A stretch of 13,272 nt of DNA from Klenkia sp. (GCA_025966215.1 JAOPVM010000447.1:1-13272), one strand, 5' to 3'; shown: positions 1 through 7,934, numbered from the stretch's first letter. Translations and numbers: made by a program. The notes: generated by a model not told the origin, from the sequence alone.

Positions 1-2540
1 GCAGCGCCAACCACGTGATCCGGGCGTTCAGCCACTTCTCGCTGTTGGCCAACCTGGCCGAGGACGTGCACCACGAGCGCCGTCGGCGCTTCCACCGCCA
101 GGAGGGCTCACCGCCGCAGAAGGGCACGCTCGCCGCCACCTTCGACCTGCTGGACGCAGCCGATCTCGACCCCGCCGTGGTCGCCCACGAGCTGGCCGGC
201 GCGCTGGTCTCCCCGGTGGTCACCGCGCACCCCACGGAGGTCCGCCGGCGCACCGTGTCGCAGGTGCAGCGGCACGTCACCGAGCTCATGCGCACCCGGG
301 AGACCGCCGAGGACGAGCGGGTCTGGTCGGCGCACCTGTGGCGGGAGGTGCTGACCCTCTGGCAGACGGCGCTGCTGCGGCTGTCCCGTCTCCGGCTGGA
401 GGACGAGATCGACGAGGCGCTGCGCTACTACGACCTGTCGCTGTTCGCCGTCGTCCCGGCGATCAACACCGAGCTGCGGGCGGCGCTGCGGCAGCGCTGG
501 CCCGGGGCCGACCTGCTGGCCACGCCGATGCTGCTGCCCGGTTCCTGGATCGGCGGGGACCGCGACGGCAACCCCTTCGTCACCGCCGAGGCGGTCCGCC
601 GGGCCACCACCCGGGCGGCGGAGACCGCCCTGGGCCACCACCTCGGCGAGCTGGTGCACCTGGCCGACGAGCTGTCGATGTCGGCCCGGCTGGTCACCCC
701 CACCGACGAGCTGCAGGCGCTGGCCGACGCAGCCCGGGACGACTCCCCGTTCCGGGCCGACGAGCCCTACCGGCGCGCGCTGCGCGGTGTGTACCGCCGG
801 CTGGCCGCGACCGCCGTCCGGGCCGTGGGTCACGTGCCCGGCCCGCTGCCCGACGTGGAGCTGGAGCCCTACGACGAGCCGGCCGAGCTGATCGCCGACC
901 TCGACGTCGTCGACGCCTCGCTGCGCACCCACGGCGCCGGCGCGCTGGCCGACGAGCGGTTGGCCGACCTGCGCGCCTCGGTGGAGGTCTTCGGGTTCCA
1001 CCTGTCCGGGCTGGACATGCGGCAGAACAGCTCCGTGCACGAGGAGGTGCTGACCGAGATCCTGGCCTGGGCCGGCGTCTGCCCGGACTACTCCGCGCTG
1101 GAGGAGACCGCCCGGCGCGAGCTGCTGACCGGTGAGCTGCGGTTGCGCCGTCCGCTGGTGCGGGCCGACGCCGAGCTCTCCGAGCTGGCCCGCGGCGAGC
1201 TGGACCTGCTCGTCGCCGCTGCCGAGCAGGTGCGGGTGCTGGGGCCGCGGGCGATCCCGAACTACGTGATCAGCATGTGCGAGTCGGTCTCGGACGTGCT
1301 GGAGGTCGCCGTCCTGCTCAAGGAGGTCGGCCTGGTCACCCTGGACGACGACGGGCTGCCGGCGTCGCCGATCATGATCGCCCCGCTGTTCGAGACGATC
1401 GGCGACCTGCAGGGCGGCGGCGCGACGCTGGCCGCGATGCTCGCCGAGCCGCTGTACCGCTCGATGGTCGACGGCCGGGGCGGCACCCAGGAGGTGATGC
1501 TCGGCTACTCCGACAGCAACAAGGACGGCGGTTACCTCGCCGCGAACTGGGCGCTGTACCGGGCCGAACTGGCGCTGGTGGAGGTGGCCCGCGAGGCCGG
1601 GGTGCGGCTGCGGCTGTTCCACGGCCGCGGTGGGACGGTCGGTCGTGGTGGCGGTCCCTCCTACGAGGCGGTCCGGGCGCAGCCGCCGGGGTCGGTGGCC
1701 GGGCAGCTGCGGATCACCGAGCAGGGCGAGGTCATCTCCGCCAAGTACGCCGAGCCGCACCTGGCCCGGCGGAACCTGGAGGCACTGGTCGCCGCGACGC
1801 TGGAGTCCACGCTGCTCTCCCTGGAGGGGCTGGACGGTGACGCCGAGGAGGTCTACGCGCTCTTCGACGACCTCGCCGCCCGGGCCCAGGGTGCCTACCG
1901 GGCGCTGGTGCACGACACCCCGGGCTTCGTGGAGTGGTTCCGCGCGGCGACACCGGTGCGGGAGCTCGCCGAGCTGAACATCGGGTCGCGGCCCCCCTCG
2001 CGCAAGGCCGGGGACAAGATCAGCGACCTGCGGGCCATCCCGTGGGTGTTCAGCTGGTCCCAGGCCCGGATCATGCTGCCGGGCTGGTTCGGCACCGGGA
2101 CGGCGCTGGAGTCGTGGGTGGACGGCGATCCGGCCCGGCTGGCCCGGTTGCAGGAGCTGCACGGTCGCTGGCCGTTCTTCCGCACGGTGCTGTCGAACAT
2201 GGGGATGGTGCTGGCCAAGACCGACCTGGAACTGGCCGCCCGCTACGCCTCGCTGGTGCCCGACGAGGAGCTGCGGCACCGGGTGTTCGACGTCATCACC
2301 GCCGAGCACGAGCGGACCGTGCGGATGCTGCTGGCGATCACCGGGGACGACCACCTGCTCGCCGACAACCCCTCGCTGGCCCGCTCGATCCGCAACCGCT
2401 TCCCCTACCTGGAGCCGTTGCACCACCTGCAGGTGGAGATGCTCCGCCGGCGCCGCTCGGGCAACGACGACGAACTGGTCAAGCGCTGCATCCAGCTGGC
2501 GATCAACGGGGTGGCGACGGCGCTGCGCAACAGCGGCTGA
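1..2540 (+). CDS. ppc: Phosphoenolpyruvate carboxylase, 5' end cut off by the window
   Basis: PEPC converts phosphoenolpyruvate and bicarbonate to oxaloacetate and phosphate, the cytosolic anaplerotic step that refills the TCA cycle. The frame is already open at base 3, so the first internal GTG at 15 is not taken as the start. The visible 840-odd residues lack an N-terminus of very roughly 60-80 residues compared with usual family length. Numbered from that GTG, visible motifs are TAHPTE with His72 (E. coli His138), GGDRDGNP near 175-185, [12 protein letters not shown] near 330, [10 protein letters not shown] with Lys503 (E. coli Lys546), and [12 protein letters not shown] with Arg538 and Arg544 (E. 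coli Arg581/Arg587). All catalytic loops are intact. The C-terminus ends RNSG where RNTG is usual; this tail contributes to the active site and the inhibitory aspartate site, and Thr to Ser is conservative. Identity is very secure. The gene is convergent with the next one. Confidence 0.97.
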   Translation, partial: SANHVIRAFSHFSLLANLAEDVHHERRRRFHRQEGSPPQKGTLAATFDLLDAADLDPAVVAHELAGALVSPVVTAHPTEVRRRTVSQVQRHVTELMRTRETAEDERVWSAHLWREVLTLWQTALLRLSRLRLEDEIDEALRYYDLSLFAVVPAINTELRAALRQRWPGADLLATPMLLPGSWIGGDRDGNPFVTAEAVRRATTRAAETALGHHLGELVHLADELSMSARLVTPTDELQALADAARDDSPFRADEPYRRALRGVYRRLAATAVRAVGHVPGPLPDVELEPYDEPAELIADLDVVDASLRTHGAGALADERLADLRASVEVFGFHLSGLDMRQNSSVHEEVLTEILAWAGVCPDYSALEETARRELLTGELRLRRPLVRADAELSELARGELDLLVAAAEQVRVLGPRAIPNYVISMCESVSDVLEVAVLLKEVGLVTLDDDGLPASPIMIAPLFETIGDLQGGGATLAAMLAEPLYRSMVDGRGGTQEVMLGYSDSNKDGGYLAANWALYRAELALVEVAREAGVRLRLFHGRGGTVGRGGGPSYEAVRAQPPGSVAGQLRITEQGEVISAKYAEPHLARRNLEALVAATLESTLLSLEGLDGDAEEVYALFDDLAARAQGAYRALVHDTPGFVEWFRAATPVRELAELNIGSRPPSRKAGDKISDLRAIPWVFSWSQARIMLPGWFGTGTALESWVDGDPARLARLQELHGRWPFFRTVLSNMGMVLAKTDLELAARYASLVPDEELRHRVFDVITAEHERTVRMLLAITGDDHLLADNPSLARSIRNRFPYLEPLHHLQVEMLRRRRSGNDDELVKRCIQLAINGVATALRNSG

Positions 2541-2550
2541 CCGCCGCCGG

Positions 2551-2570
2551 CCGACGCCGACCGACGCCGA
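2551..2570. repeat. Two-copy tandem 10-mer in the ppc/fprA convergent gap
   Basis: The 76-bp gap between the convergent stops (2541-2616) holds two back-to-back copies of CCGACGCCGA. A second short tandem repeat follows, two copies of CCGTCGT at 2594-2607. I see no clear terminator hairpin and no T-tract on either strand. This looks like low-complexity GC-rich spacer; a termination role is not supported by visible structure. Confidence 0.5.
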
Positions 2571-2616
2571 CGCACCGCGACGCGAGCCACCCGCCGTCGT
2601 CCGTCGTCCCGGCTGA

Positions 2617-3999
2617 TCAACGCGCAGGTGTCGGGTGGGCGTGCCCGAGGAGGGCGGTGCGGTCGTGGATCGTGGTCCGGGCGCGGCCGCGGGTGGCCCC
2701 CAGGGTGGTCTCGGCGTCGTCGATGGCCCGCCAGTGGTCCAGGAGCACCGGGTGTGCTCCGCGGGCGAGGAGGGTGTCGACCAGGTCGTCCTCGGGACCA
2801 CCGGGGCCCAGCCGACCGGCGGCGGCGTCCTCGAGCAGCGCCGCGACGGTCTCCCGGGCGTCGTGCTTGTTGGTGCCGACCACCCCGGTGGGTCCGCGCT
2901 TGATCCAGCCGGCCACGTACTCCCCGGGGCTGAGCACCCCGTCCCGCAGCACCCGGCCGGCCTCGTTGGCCACCACGCCGGTGCGGTCGTCGACCGGGAG
3001 CCCCGGCAGGCTCCGGCCCTGGTAGCCGATCGAGCGCACCACGAGGTCGGCCGGGACCGTGTCGATCTCCCGGGTGCCGGTCAGCCGGTCCGCGGCGTCC
3101 ACGGCGGTCCGCTCGACGACGACGCCGGTGACGTGGTCGGTGCCCTCCAGGCGGACCGGCCGGGCGAAGAAGCGGAGCAGGACCGACACCCGGCCGGGCT
3201 CCGGCGCGTGGTCGGCCCACTCGCGGAGGGTGGCGAGGTTCCGGGCCACGGCGCGCACCGCGCTCTGGTCGTCGAGCCCGGCGGTGTCCACCAGGGCGAC
3301 GGCGGCCTCCAGGTGGCCCAGCTCACGCAGCTCCTGGGTGGTGAACGTGGCCTGCGCCGGGCCCCGTCGTCCCAGCACGGTGATCCGCTCCACCGGGGCC
3401 GCCGCGAGCACGTCGAGCACGTGCTGGGGCATGTCGGTGTCGGCGAGCTCGCCGGGGGAGCGGGCCAGCACCCGGGCGACGTCGAGGGCCACGTTCCCGA
3501 CCCCGACGACGACGACGTCGCGGGCCCGGGCCAGGGCGGACTCCACGAGCCCCCGGTCGGCATCGGGGTGCCCGGTGTACCAGGCCACGAGGTCGGTGGC
3601 GGCGATGCTCCCGGGCAGGTCCTCGCCGTCGATGCCCAGCCGACGGTCACCGGAGGCCCCGTGGGTGTAGACCACGGCGTCGGTGTGGGCCCGCAGGTCG
3701 GCCACGGTGAGGTCGGAGCCCAGCTCGGCGTTGCCGACGAAGCGGACCCGGTCGTGGTCCAGGGTCCGGCGCAGGGTGTCGGCCAGCGCGCGCATCTTGT
3801 GGTGGTCGGGGGCGATGCCGTGCCGGACCAGGCCGAACGGCGTCGGCAGCCGGTCCACCAGGTCCACCGCCACCGGGACGTCGTCCTGGTCGGCGAGGGC
3901 CTCCGCGGCGTAGACGCCGGCCGGTCCCGCGCCCACCACCGCCACCCGCAGGGGCCGGGAGGGGCGGGCAGGACCTGCGGCGTCGGTCACACCTGTCAT
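2617..3999 (-). CDS. fprA: FprA-type ferredoxin/adrenodoxin-NADP+ reductase (FAD-dependent)
   Basis: Predicted to transfer electrons between NADPH and ferredoxin through FAD, like mycobacterial FprA and mitochondrial adrenodoxin reductase; soluble, with no signal peptide or membrane segment. The 460 residues match the usual length of about 450-460. Visible in order are the FAD dinucleotide-binding loop VVGAGPAGVYAAEAL (about 21-35), the signature PFGLVRHGIAPDHHKMR (54-70), YTHGASGDRRLGI (111-123), a second Rossmann loop VVGVGNVALDVARVL for NADP (164-178), GRRGPAQATFTTQELREL (210-227), RSIGYQG (322-328) and the C-terminal FAD-contact stretch AGWIKRGPTGVVGTNK (363-378). The frame stays open to 4056, but those extra 19 codons run into the divergent gene's leader and the family begins close to the Rossmann strand, so I chose the ATG at 3999. 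Its Shine-Dalgarno is weak. The natural partner (ferredoxin, P450 or sulfite reductase) is not in the window. Confidence 0.93.
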   Translation of the reverse strand: MTGVTDAAGPARPSRPLRVAVVGAGPAGVYAAEALADQDDVPVAVDLVDRLPTPFGLVRHGIAPDHHKMRALADTLRRTLDHDRVRFVGNAELGSDLTVADLRAHTDAVVYTHGASGDRRLGIDGEDLPGSIAATDLVAWYTGHPDADRGLVESALARARDVVVVGVGNVALDVARVLARSPGELADTDMPQHVLDVLAAAPVERITVLGRRGPAQATFTTQELRELGHLEAAVALVDTAGLDDQSAVRAVARNLATLREWADHAPEPGRVSVLLRFFARPVRLEGTDHVTGVVVERTAVDAADRLTGTREIDTVPADLVVRSIGYQGRSLPGLPVDDRTGVVANEAGRVLRDGVLSPGEYVAGWIKRGPTGVVGTNKHDARETVAALLEDAAAGRLGPGGPEDDLVDTLLARGAHPVLLDHWRAIDDAETTLGATRGRARTTIHDRTALLGHAHPTPAR

Positions 4000-4046
4000 C
4001 CTGACCCCGCCGGTGCGCTCTGCACCAGGCCAGCTCCCCAACTCCT

Positions 4047-4052
4047 GGAGGA
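4047..4052 (+). promoter_or_regulatory. Ribosome binding site for the ABM-domain gene
   Basis: GGAGGA lies six bases before the GTG at 4059. This strong Shine-Dalgarno fixes the start of the small monooxygenase gene. I see no convincing promoter hexamers in the 59-bp divergent gap shared with fprA. Confidence 0.8.
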
Positions 4053-4058
4053 CCACCC

Positions 4059-4370
4059 GTGTCGGTCACCGTCATCGCCACCATCACGCCGAGGCCCGAG
4101 CGGTTCGACGCCGTGCGGGAGGCATTCGAGCAGGTGGTCCCGCTGGTGCACGAGGAGCCGGGGTGCGAGCTCTACGCGCTGTACGCCAGCCGGACGGTGC
4201 TGGTCATGGTCGAGCGCTGGGCCGATGCGGCGGCGCTGAACGCGCACGGGGCCGGGGCGAACTTCACCGGCCTGGCCGCCCGGGTGCAGGACGACCTGGC
4301 CGCGCCCTTCGACGTCCAGGTGGTCCGGCCGTTCCCGGCCGGCGACCCGGCCAAGGGCCAGCTGGCGTGA
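4059..4370 (+). CDS. Small ABM/YgiN-family putative quinol monooxygenase
   Basis: A 103-residue protein matching the antibiotic biosynthesis monooxygenase (ABM) domain, a dimeric ferredoxin-like fold whose members oxidise quinols or polyketides without a cofactor, or simply bind ligands. The pattern is typical: a first strand SVTVIATITPRP, a helix over about 13-33 (ERFDAVREAFEQVV), the turn EEPGCELYALYAS (32-44), then VMVERWADAAALNAH (49-63) with the usual E-x-W and downstream His, and a final strand near 84-92. A strong ribosome binding site supports the GTG start. It diverges from fprA and its stop is one base from the stop of the opposite-strand glycosylase. The substrate cannot be told from sequence; other possibilities are a degradation or stress enzyme of the same fold. 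No signal peptide is visible. Confidence 0.85.
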   Translation: MSVTVIATITPRPERFDAVREAFEQVVPLVHEEPGCELYALYASRTVLVMVERWADAAALNAHGAGANFTGLAARVQDDLAAPFDVQVVRPFPAGDPAKGQLA

Positions 4371-4371
4371 C

Positions 4372-5178
4372 TCACACCGCCTGACAGGTCGGGCACCAGA
4401 ACAGGTTGCGGCCGACCATCAGCTCGGTCGCGATCGGGGTGCCGCACCGCCGGCACGGCTGACCGGTGCGCCGGTACACGTAGGAGGCGTCGCCCCGGGT
4501 GGGGGCGCCGCGCTTCGTCGTGCGGTCCTCGGGGCGGGTGGTGATGATCCGCCCCGACCGCACGCCGGCCTTCATCAGCGTCACCAGGTCGGCCCACATC
4601 GCCGTCCAGGTCTCGTGGTCGACCTGCCTGCCCGGGCGGAAGGGCGACACGTGGTGCCGGAAGAGCAGTTCGGCGCGGTACACGTTGCCGACCCCGGCGA
4701 GCACCGCCTGGTCCATCAGCAGGGCGCCGATGGTCACCCGGCTCCGCGAGATCCGGGCGAACGCCTTCTCCGGGTCCGACCTCCGCAGCGGGTCCGGGCC
4801 CAGCCGGTCCAGGATCAGCTGCACCTCGCCGTCGGTGATCAGCTCGCAGGCGGTCGCCCCGCGCAGGTCGGCCCACACGCCCTCGCCGTCGTCGCCCGGG
4901 CCCTCCCAGCGCATCCGCAGCGCCCCGCGCGGCTCGGGCGGCAGGCCCTTCCCGGTCGTGTACTTGCCGTACAGACCCAGGTGCACGTGGACGACGTCGG
5001 GTCCGAACGCGGCGAACAGGTGCTTCCCCCAGCTGGTCACCTCGTCGAGGACCCGCCCGTCGAGGAGTTCGGCCTCGGCGGCGAAGCGGCCCTGCGGGCT
5101 GGTGACGTGCACCTCGCGGCCGGCGAAGGTGCGGTGCTGGTCCCGGGCCAGGCGGTACAGGGTGTGGCCCTCAGGCAC
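4372..5178 (-). CDS. nei: Fpg/Nei-family DNA glycosylase/AP lyase (endonuclease VIII-like)
   Basis: Base-excision repair enzyme that removes oxidised bases and cleaves the abasic strand. After Met removal, the N-terminal Pro2-Glu3 of MPEGHT supplies the Schiff-base nucleophile and acid. Lys52 in SWGKHLF is the expected DNA-contacting lysine of the family. The helix-two-turn-helix motif is at GVGNVYRAELLF (162-173). A C-terminal zinc finger has Cys242, Cys245, Cys262 and Cys265 and the conserved Arg257 (GRNLFWCPTC). Length 268 fits the family. MPEGHT in place of the MPELPE typical of Fpg points to the Nei side, similar in style to the mycobacterial MPEGHT protein as I remember it; substrate preference is therefore an inference. 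Start is GTG at 5178, required because Pro2 is catalytic; no good Shine-Dalgarno precedes it. It diverges from the SCO6745-type gene over 43 bp. Confidence 0.93.
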   Translation of the reverse strand: MPEGHTLYRLARDQHRTFAGREVHVTSPQGRFAAEAELLDGRVLDEVTSWGKHLFAAFGPDVVHVHLGLYGKYTTGKGLPPEPRGALRMRWEGPGDDGEGVWADLRGATACELITDGEVQLILDRLGPDPLRRSDPEKAFARISRSRVTIGALLMDQAVLAGVGNVYRAELLFRHHVSPFRPGRQVDHETWTAMWADLVTLMKAGVRSGRIITTRPEDRTTKRGAPTRGDASYVYRRTGQPCRRCGTPIATELMVGRNLFWCPTCQAV

Positions 5179-5221
5179 CGGCGATCACCCGACCATTCTC
5201 ACCCGGGTGCAGGATCGGGGC

Positions 5222-6058
5222 ATGACCGTCACCCCTGCCCTCGCCCGCCGCGCCTGGGGCTCGCTGGAGACCCTGCACGTCGTCGGCTTCTTCGCCCCCG
5301 AGGTCGACGAGGCCTACGACCGCTTCGGCGTCCCCGCGACCCGGGCCGGTTACTTCGCCGCCCGCGGCTCGGCCTTCGGCGCGTGCAGCCCCGAGCTCGT
5401 CGTCGCGACGTTCTACGTCTTCGCTCCGTCGCTGGTCTCCGCCGCGGTCCCGGCCGTCTGGGAGGCCGGGACGCCGGAGCAGTGGGCGGCCGCCCGCGCC
5501 GACGGCGTGGCCACCCGGCTGCACGCCGTGCTCGGCGAGCCCGACGTCACCGAGGCCGTCGAGCTCGCCCGGGAGGCCTGCGCCGGGCTGTCCGCCGCGG
5601 GCCGCCCGGTCTACGGCGCCTGGTCGGCCCAGCCGTGGCCCGAGGACCCGCTCATGCAGCTCTGGCACGCCGGTCTGCTGCTCCGCGAGCACCGTGGCGA
5701 CGGGCACGTGACCGCGCTGCTGTCCTCGGGTCTGGACCCGGTCGAGGCGCTGGTCACCGGCGGGCTCGCCTCGAACTCGCTGGACTTCGTCCGCACCACC
5801 CGCGGCTGGAGCGACCAGGAGTGGGCCGCCGGCACCGAGCGGCTGCGGGCCCGCGGCCTGGTCGACGACGACGGCCTGACCGACGCCGGCACGGCACTGC
5901 GGGACGACGTGGAGACCGTCACCGACTTCCTCGCCGTGGACGGCTGGGCGCACCTGGGGGCGGAGAAGACCCAGCGGCTGGTCGACCTGGTCACCCCGTT
6001 GCGCGAGCAGGTGCTCGACGCCGGCGTCCTCCCCGACTGGATCCGCTCCCGCGGCTGA
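5222..6058 (+). CDS. SCO6745-family conserved actinobacterial protein
   Basis: A 278-residue protein of a family widespread in actinobacteria and known by the Streptomyces locus SCO6745; no biochemical role is known to me. Visible hallmarks are an N-terminal RRAWGSLETLHVVGFFAPE (9-27), GYFAARGSAFGACSPELV (43-60), a central LWHAGLLLREHRGDGHV (147-163), then ALLSSGLDPVEALV, and LRARGLVDDDGLTDAG (208-223), which resembles the recognition part and wing of a winged-helix domain. A regulatory or ligand-binding role is possible but not shown. The frame is open far upstream, but that stretch lies antisense to the glycosylase; ATG at 5222 with AGGA at 5211-5214 is the sensible start. It has no signal peptide or membrane span. 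It is convergent with the photolyase, with seven bases between the stops. Confidence 0.85.
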   Translation: MTVTPALARRAWGSLETLHVVGFFAPEVDEAYDRFGVPATRAGYFAARGSAFGACSPELVVATFYVFAPSLVSAAVPAVWEAGTPEQWAAARADGVATRLHAVLGEPDVTEAVELAREACAGLSAAGRPVYGAWSAQPWPEDPLMQLWHAGLLLREHRGDGHVTALLSSGLDPVEALVTGGLASNSLDFVRTTRGWSDQEWAAGTERLRARGLVDDDGLTDAGTALRDDVETVTDFLAVDGWAHLGAEKTQRLVDLVTPLREQVLDAGVLPDWIRSRG

Positions 6059-6065
6059 GGGTGGG

Positions 6066-7421
6066 CTACCTGCCCCGCGCGGCGGCGTAGCGGTCCAGGG
6101 CGACCGTGCGCTCCTGGGCGTGGTCGACGACCTGCTCGGGGTACCCCTCGGGCAGGCCGCCGGGCAGCGTCCAGGGCTCGTGCACCTTCTTGCCCGGGAC
6201 GTCGGCCAGCTCGGGCACCCAGCGACGCACGTAGTCCCCGTCCGGGTCGAACTTCTTGCCCTGGGTGATCGGGTTGAAGACGCGGAAGTACGGCGAGGCG
6301 TCGGTGCCGGTGCCGGCGACCCACTGCCAGCCGTGGTTGTTGCTGGCCAGGTCGCCGTCGACCAGGTGCTGCATGAAGTACCGCGCGCCGCGGGTCCACT
6401 CCTGGTGCAGGTCCTTGACCAGGAAGCTCGCGACGATCATCCGCATCCGGTTGTGCATCCAGCCCTCGGCCAGCAGTTGCCGCATCGCGGCGTCCACCGC
6501 GGGGAAGCCGGTGCGGCCGGCGGCCCAGGCCGCGAAGTCCTCCTCGGCGCCCTTCCCGGTCGAGTACGCCATGCCGGCGAGCTCGGCGTTGTAGTACTCC
6601 CGGGCGGTCTCGGGCCGGTGCCACAGCACGTCGGCGTAGAACTCCCGCCAGCAGAGCTCGGTGACGTAGGTGTCCACGCCGGGCCCCGACTGCCCCGACC
6701 CGGAGATGTCGTGCAGCAGCGTCCGGGGGTGCACGGTGCCGAAGTGCAGGTGTGCCGACATCCGGCTGGTGGTGTCCAGGTCGGGCCGGTCGCGCTGGCG
6801 GTCGTAGTCGGCGATCCGCTCGTCCAGGAACCGCTCCCACTGCCTCCGGGCCGCCTTCTCCCCGGACTCCAGCACCTCGGTGTCACCCAGGTCGGGAGCC
6901 TCGGGGAGAGCCTCGCTGTCCGCGCGGGCCCAGCTCACCTCTCGTGGCGTGGGTGCCGGGTCGGGCCAGCCGTGCTCGCGCCAGCGCCGGGAGAACGGGG
7001 TGAAGACCTTGAACGGGGTGTCGTCGTCCTTGGTGATGGTGCCCGGGGCGATGGCGTAGGCCGAGCCGGTGCGGACCAGGTCGACGTCGCCGAGGGCCCG
7101 CTCGACGGCGCGGTCCCGCGTGCGGCCGTACGGGCCGGTGTCCCCGGCGACGTGCACGCTCTGCGCGCCGATCTCCCGGGCCACGGCGGGGACGACGTCC
7201 TCGGGCTTCCCGCGGCGGACCACCAGGCGCCCGCCGGTGGCCTCGTGCAGCTCGGCCAGGCAGCCGGCCAGGAAGTGCCGCCGCGGGTCGCCGGACTTCT
7301 CCCAGATCGCGGGGTCCAGGACGAACAGCGGGAGCACGTCGCCGACGTCGCAGGCGGCGAGGAGCGCGGGGTTGTCGGCGAGGCGGAGGTCGCGGCGGAA
7401 CCAGGAGACGGCAGTCGGCAC
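6066..7421 (-). CDS. phr: Deoxyribodipyrimidine photolyase (class I CPD photolyase/cryptochrome family)
   Basis: Flavoenzyme that splits UV-induced cyclobutane pyrimidine dimers using blue light. Visible in order are an N-terminal antenna-type Rossmann domain starting SWFRRDLRLADNPAL (6-20), TSRMSAHLHFGTVHPR (218-233) in the FAD pocket, WREFY (258-262), GRTGFPAVDAAMRQL (302-316), GWMHNRMRMIVASFLVKDLH (320-339), NNHGWQW (361-367) and TGTDASPYFRVFNP (371-384). Asn361 aligns with E. coli Asn378, a flavin contact typical of photolyases. Two electron-transfer tryptophans are present (Trp342 and Trp365, E. coli Trp359 and Trp382); the third (E. coli Trp306) appears replaced near Tyr286. Length 451 is normal. 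Start is GTG at 7421, just before the family's first strand, with no Shine-Dalgarno but a -10-like hexamer seven bases upstream. The antenna cofactor is not assignable by eye. It lies 38 bp downstream of the acetyltransferase on the same strand. Confidence 0.96.
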   Translation of the reverse strand: MPTAVSWFRRDLRLADNPALLAACDVGDVLPLFVLDPAIWEKSGDPRRHFLAGCLAELHEATGGRLVVRRGKPEDVVPAVAREIGAQSVHVAGDTGPYGRTRDRAVERALGDVDLVRTGSAYAIAPGTITKDDDTPFKVFTPFSRRWREHGWPDPAPTPREVSWARADSEALPEAPDLGDTEVLESGEKAARRQWERFLDERIADYDRQRDRPDLDTTSRMSAHLHFGTVHPRTLLHDISGSGQSGPGVDTYVTELCWREFYADVLWHRPETAREYYNAELAGMAYSTGKGAEEDFAAWAAGRTGFPAVDAAMRQLLAEGWMHNRMRMIVASFLVKDLHQEWTRGARYFMQHLVDGDLASNNHGWQWVAGTGTDASPYFRVFNPITQGKKFDPDGDYVRRWVPELADVPGKKVHEPWTLPGGLPEGYPEQVVDHAQERTVALDRYAAARGR

Positions 7422-7428
7422 GCAGCCG

Positions 7429-7434
7429 ACCGTA
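7429..7434 (-). promoter_or_regulatory. Candidate -10 element giving a leaderless photolyase mRNA
   Basis: Read on the minus strand, TACGGT fits the actinobacterial -10 pattern TANNNT and lies seven bases before the photolyase GTG. That spacing would put transcription start on or next to the start codon. It agrees with the absence of any Shine-Dalgarno. No clear -35 hexamer is seen. Confidence 0.45.
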
Positions 7435-7459
7435 AGCGCGGGTTCCGGACGCTGCCCGC

Positions 7460-7795
7460 TCAGCTGGAGGTGAGCTCCAGGCCGAAGTGCGGGCGGTCGG
7501 CCTCGGCCACCAGGTCGACGTCGGCCGGGTGCTCGTGCAGGTAGTGCCGCACGAACGAGCAGTAGGGCAGGACGGTGAGGTGGCGCTCGCGGGCGCTGGC
7601 GAGGACGGCGGCGACCAGGGTGGTGCCGACGCCCCGCCCGGCCACGGACGGCGAGACCTCGGTGTGCGGGAGCGTCATGACGTCGCCCTCGACGTGGTAG
7701 CTGGCCAACCCGACGACCTCGTCGTCCACGCTGACCTCGAACCGGTTCCTGGACGGGACGTCCTCGACCCGGACCTCTCGGGTGCTGCTCGTCAC
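7460..7795 (-). CDS. Small GNAT-fold N-acetyltransferase (COG2388/NATD1-like)
   Basis: A 111-residue single-domain acetyltransferase of the small COG2388 type. These carry the acetyl-CoA fold but have few proven substrates. Visible elements are VVGLASYHVEGDVMTLPHTEV (27-47), the acetyl-CoA pyrophosphate-binding loop GRGVGTTLV (53-61) and the family-typical LPYCSFVRHYLHEHP (76-90) with Cys79 and the final His-Pro. The first possible start is GTG at 7804, but it overlaps the AGGAGG ribosome binding site. The GTG at 7795, eight bases downstream of that site, is the better start and gives MTSSTREV. No signal peptide is seen. It lies upstream of the photolyase on the same strand with 38 bp between, so co-transcription is possible, although phr seems to have its own promoter. 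Acetyl acceptor unknown. Confidence 0.88.
   Translation of the reverse strand: MTSSTREVRVEDVPSRNRFEVSVDDEVVGLASYHVEGDVMTLPHTEVSPSVAGRGVGTTLVAAVLASARERHLTVLPYCSFVRHYLHEHPADVDLVAEADRPHFGLELTSS
7464..7480 (-). terminator. Hairpin at the 3' end of the acetyltransferase gene
   Basis: CTGGAG (7464-7469) and CTCCAG (7475-7480) form a perfect six-base stem with a five-base loop inside the last codons of the acetyltransferase, just before its stop. There is no T-tract. It could weaken read-through into phr, or it may simply be coding sequence. Confidence 0.22.
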
Positions 7796-7803
7796 GTGCT
7801 CCA

Positions 7804-7809
7804 CCTCCT
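7804..7809 (-). promoter_or_regulatory. Ribosome binding site that decides the acetyltransferase start
   Basis: AGGAGG on the minus strand is eight bases upstream of the GTG at 7795. It overlaps the alternative GTG at 7802-7804, which therefore cannot be used with it. The 7810-7957 stretch upstream, shared with the divergent tRNA gene, holds no gene. It contains an A-rich patch at 7839-7852, unusual for this DNA, and a small hairpin at 7919-7931. Confidence 0.8.
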
Positions 7810-7934
7810 GCCCGGCGTCGTTGCCGGTACCTGCACCGAACAGAAAAGGTAACCGCTGGATCCTGATCTCGCCGCTGCCCCGTCAGACGATCATGGTCGG
7901 CGGGACGTTCCCGGGGGCGGCGCGACGCGCCCGG

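Noticed and set aside
108..2801. A minus-strand open frame of almost 900 codons opposite ppc, running on into the reductase gene
   Set aside because: It is a composition shadow of GC-rich ppc: low-complexity product rich in Gly, Arg, Pro and Gln, no recognisable domain, and it overlaps two well-supported genes.
4000..4056. Earlier start for fprA at 4056
   Set aside because: It would add 19 residues not typical of the family and consume the whole divergent spacer.
2635..4239. Plus-strand open frame of over 500 codons opposite fprA
   Set aside because: Product is repetitive Gly/Val/His-rich sequence without domains, while the minus-strand frame is clearly FprA.
4499..5221. N-terminal extension of the SCO6745-type gene by about 240 codons
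   Set aside because: The extension is antisense to the glycosylase and Ser/Arg-rich; family similarity begins at 5222.
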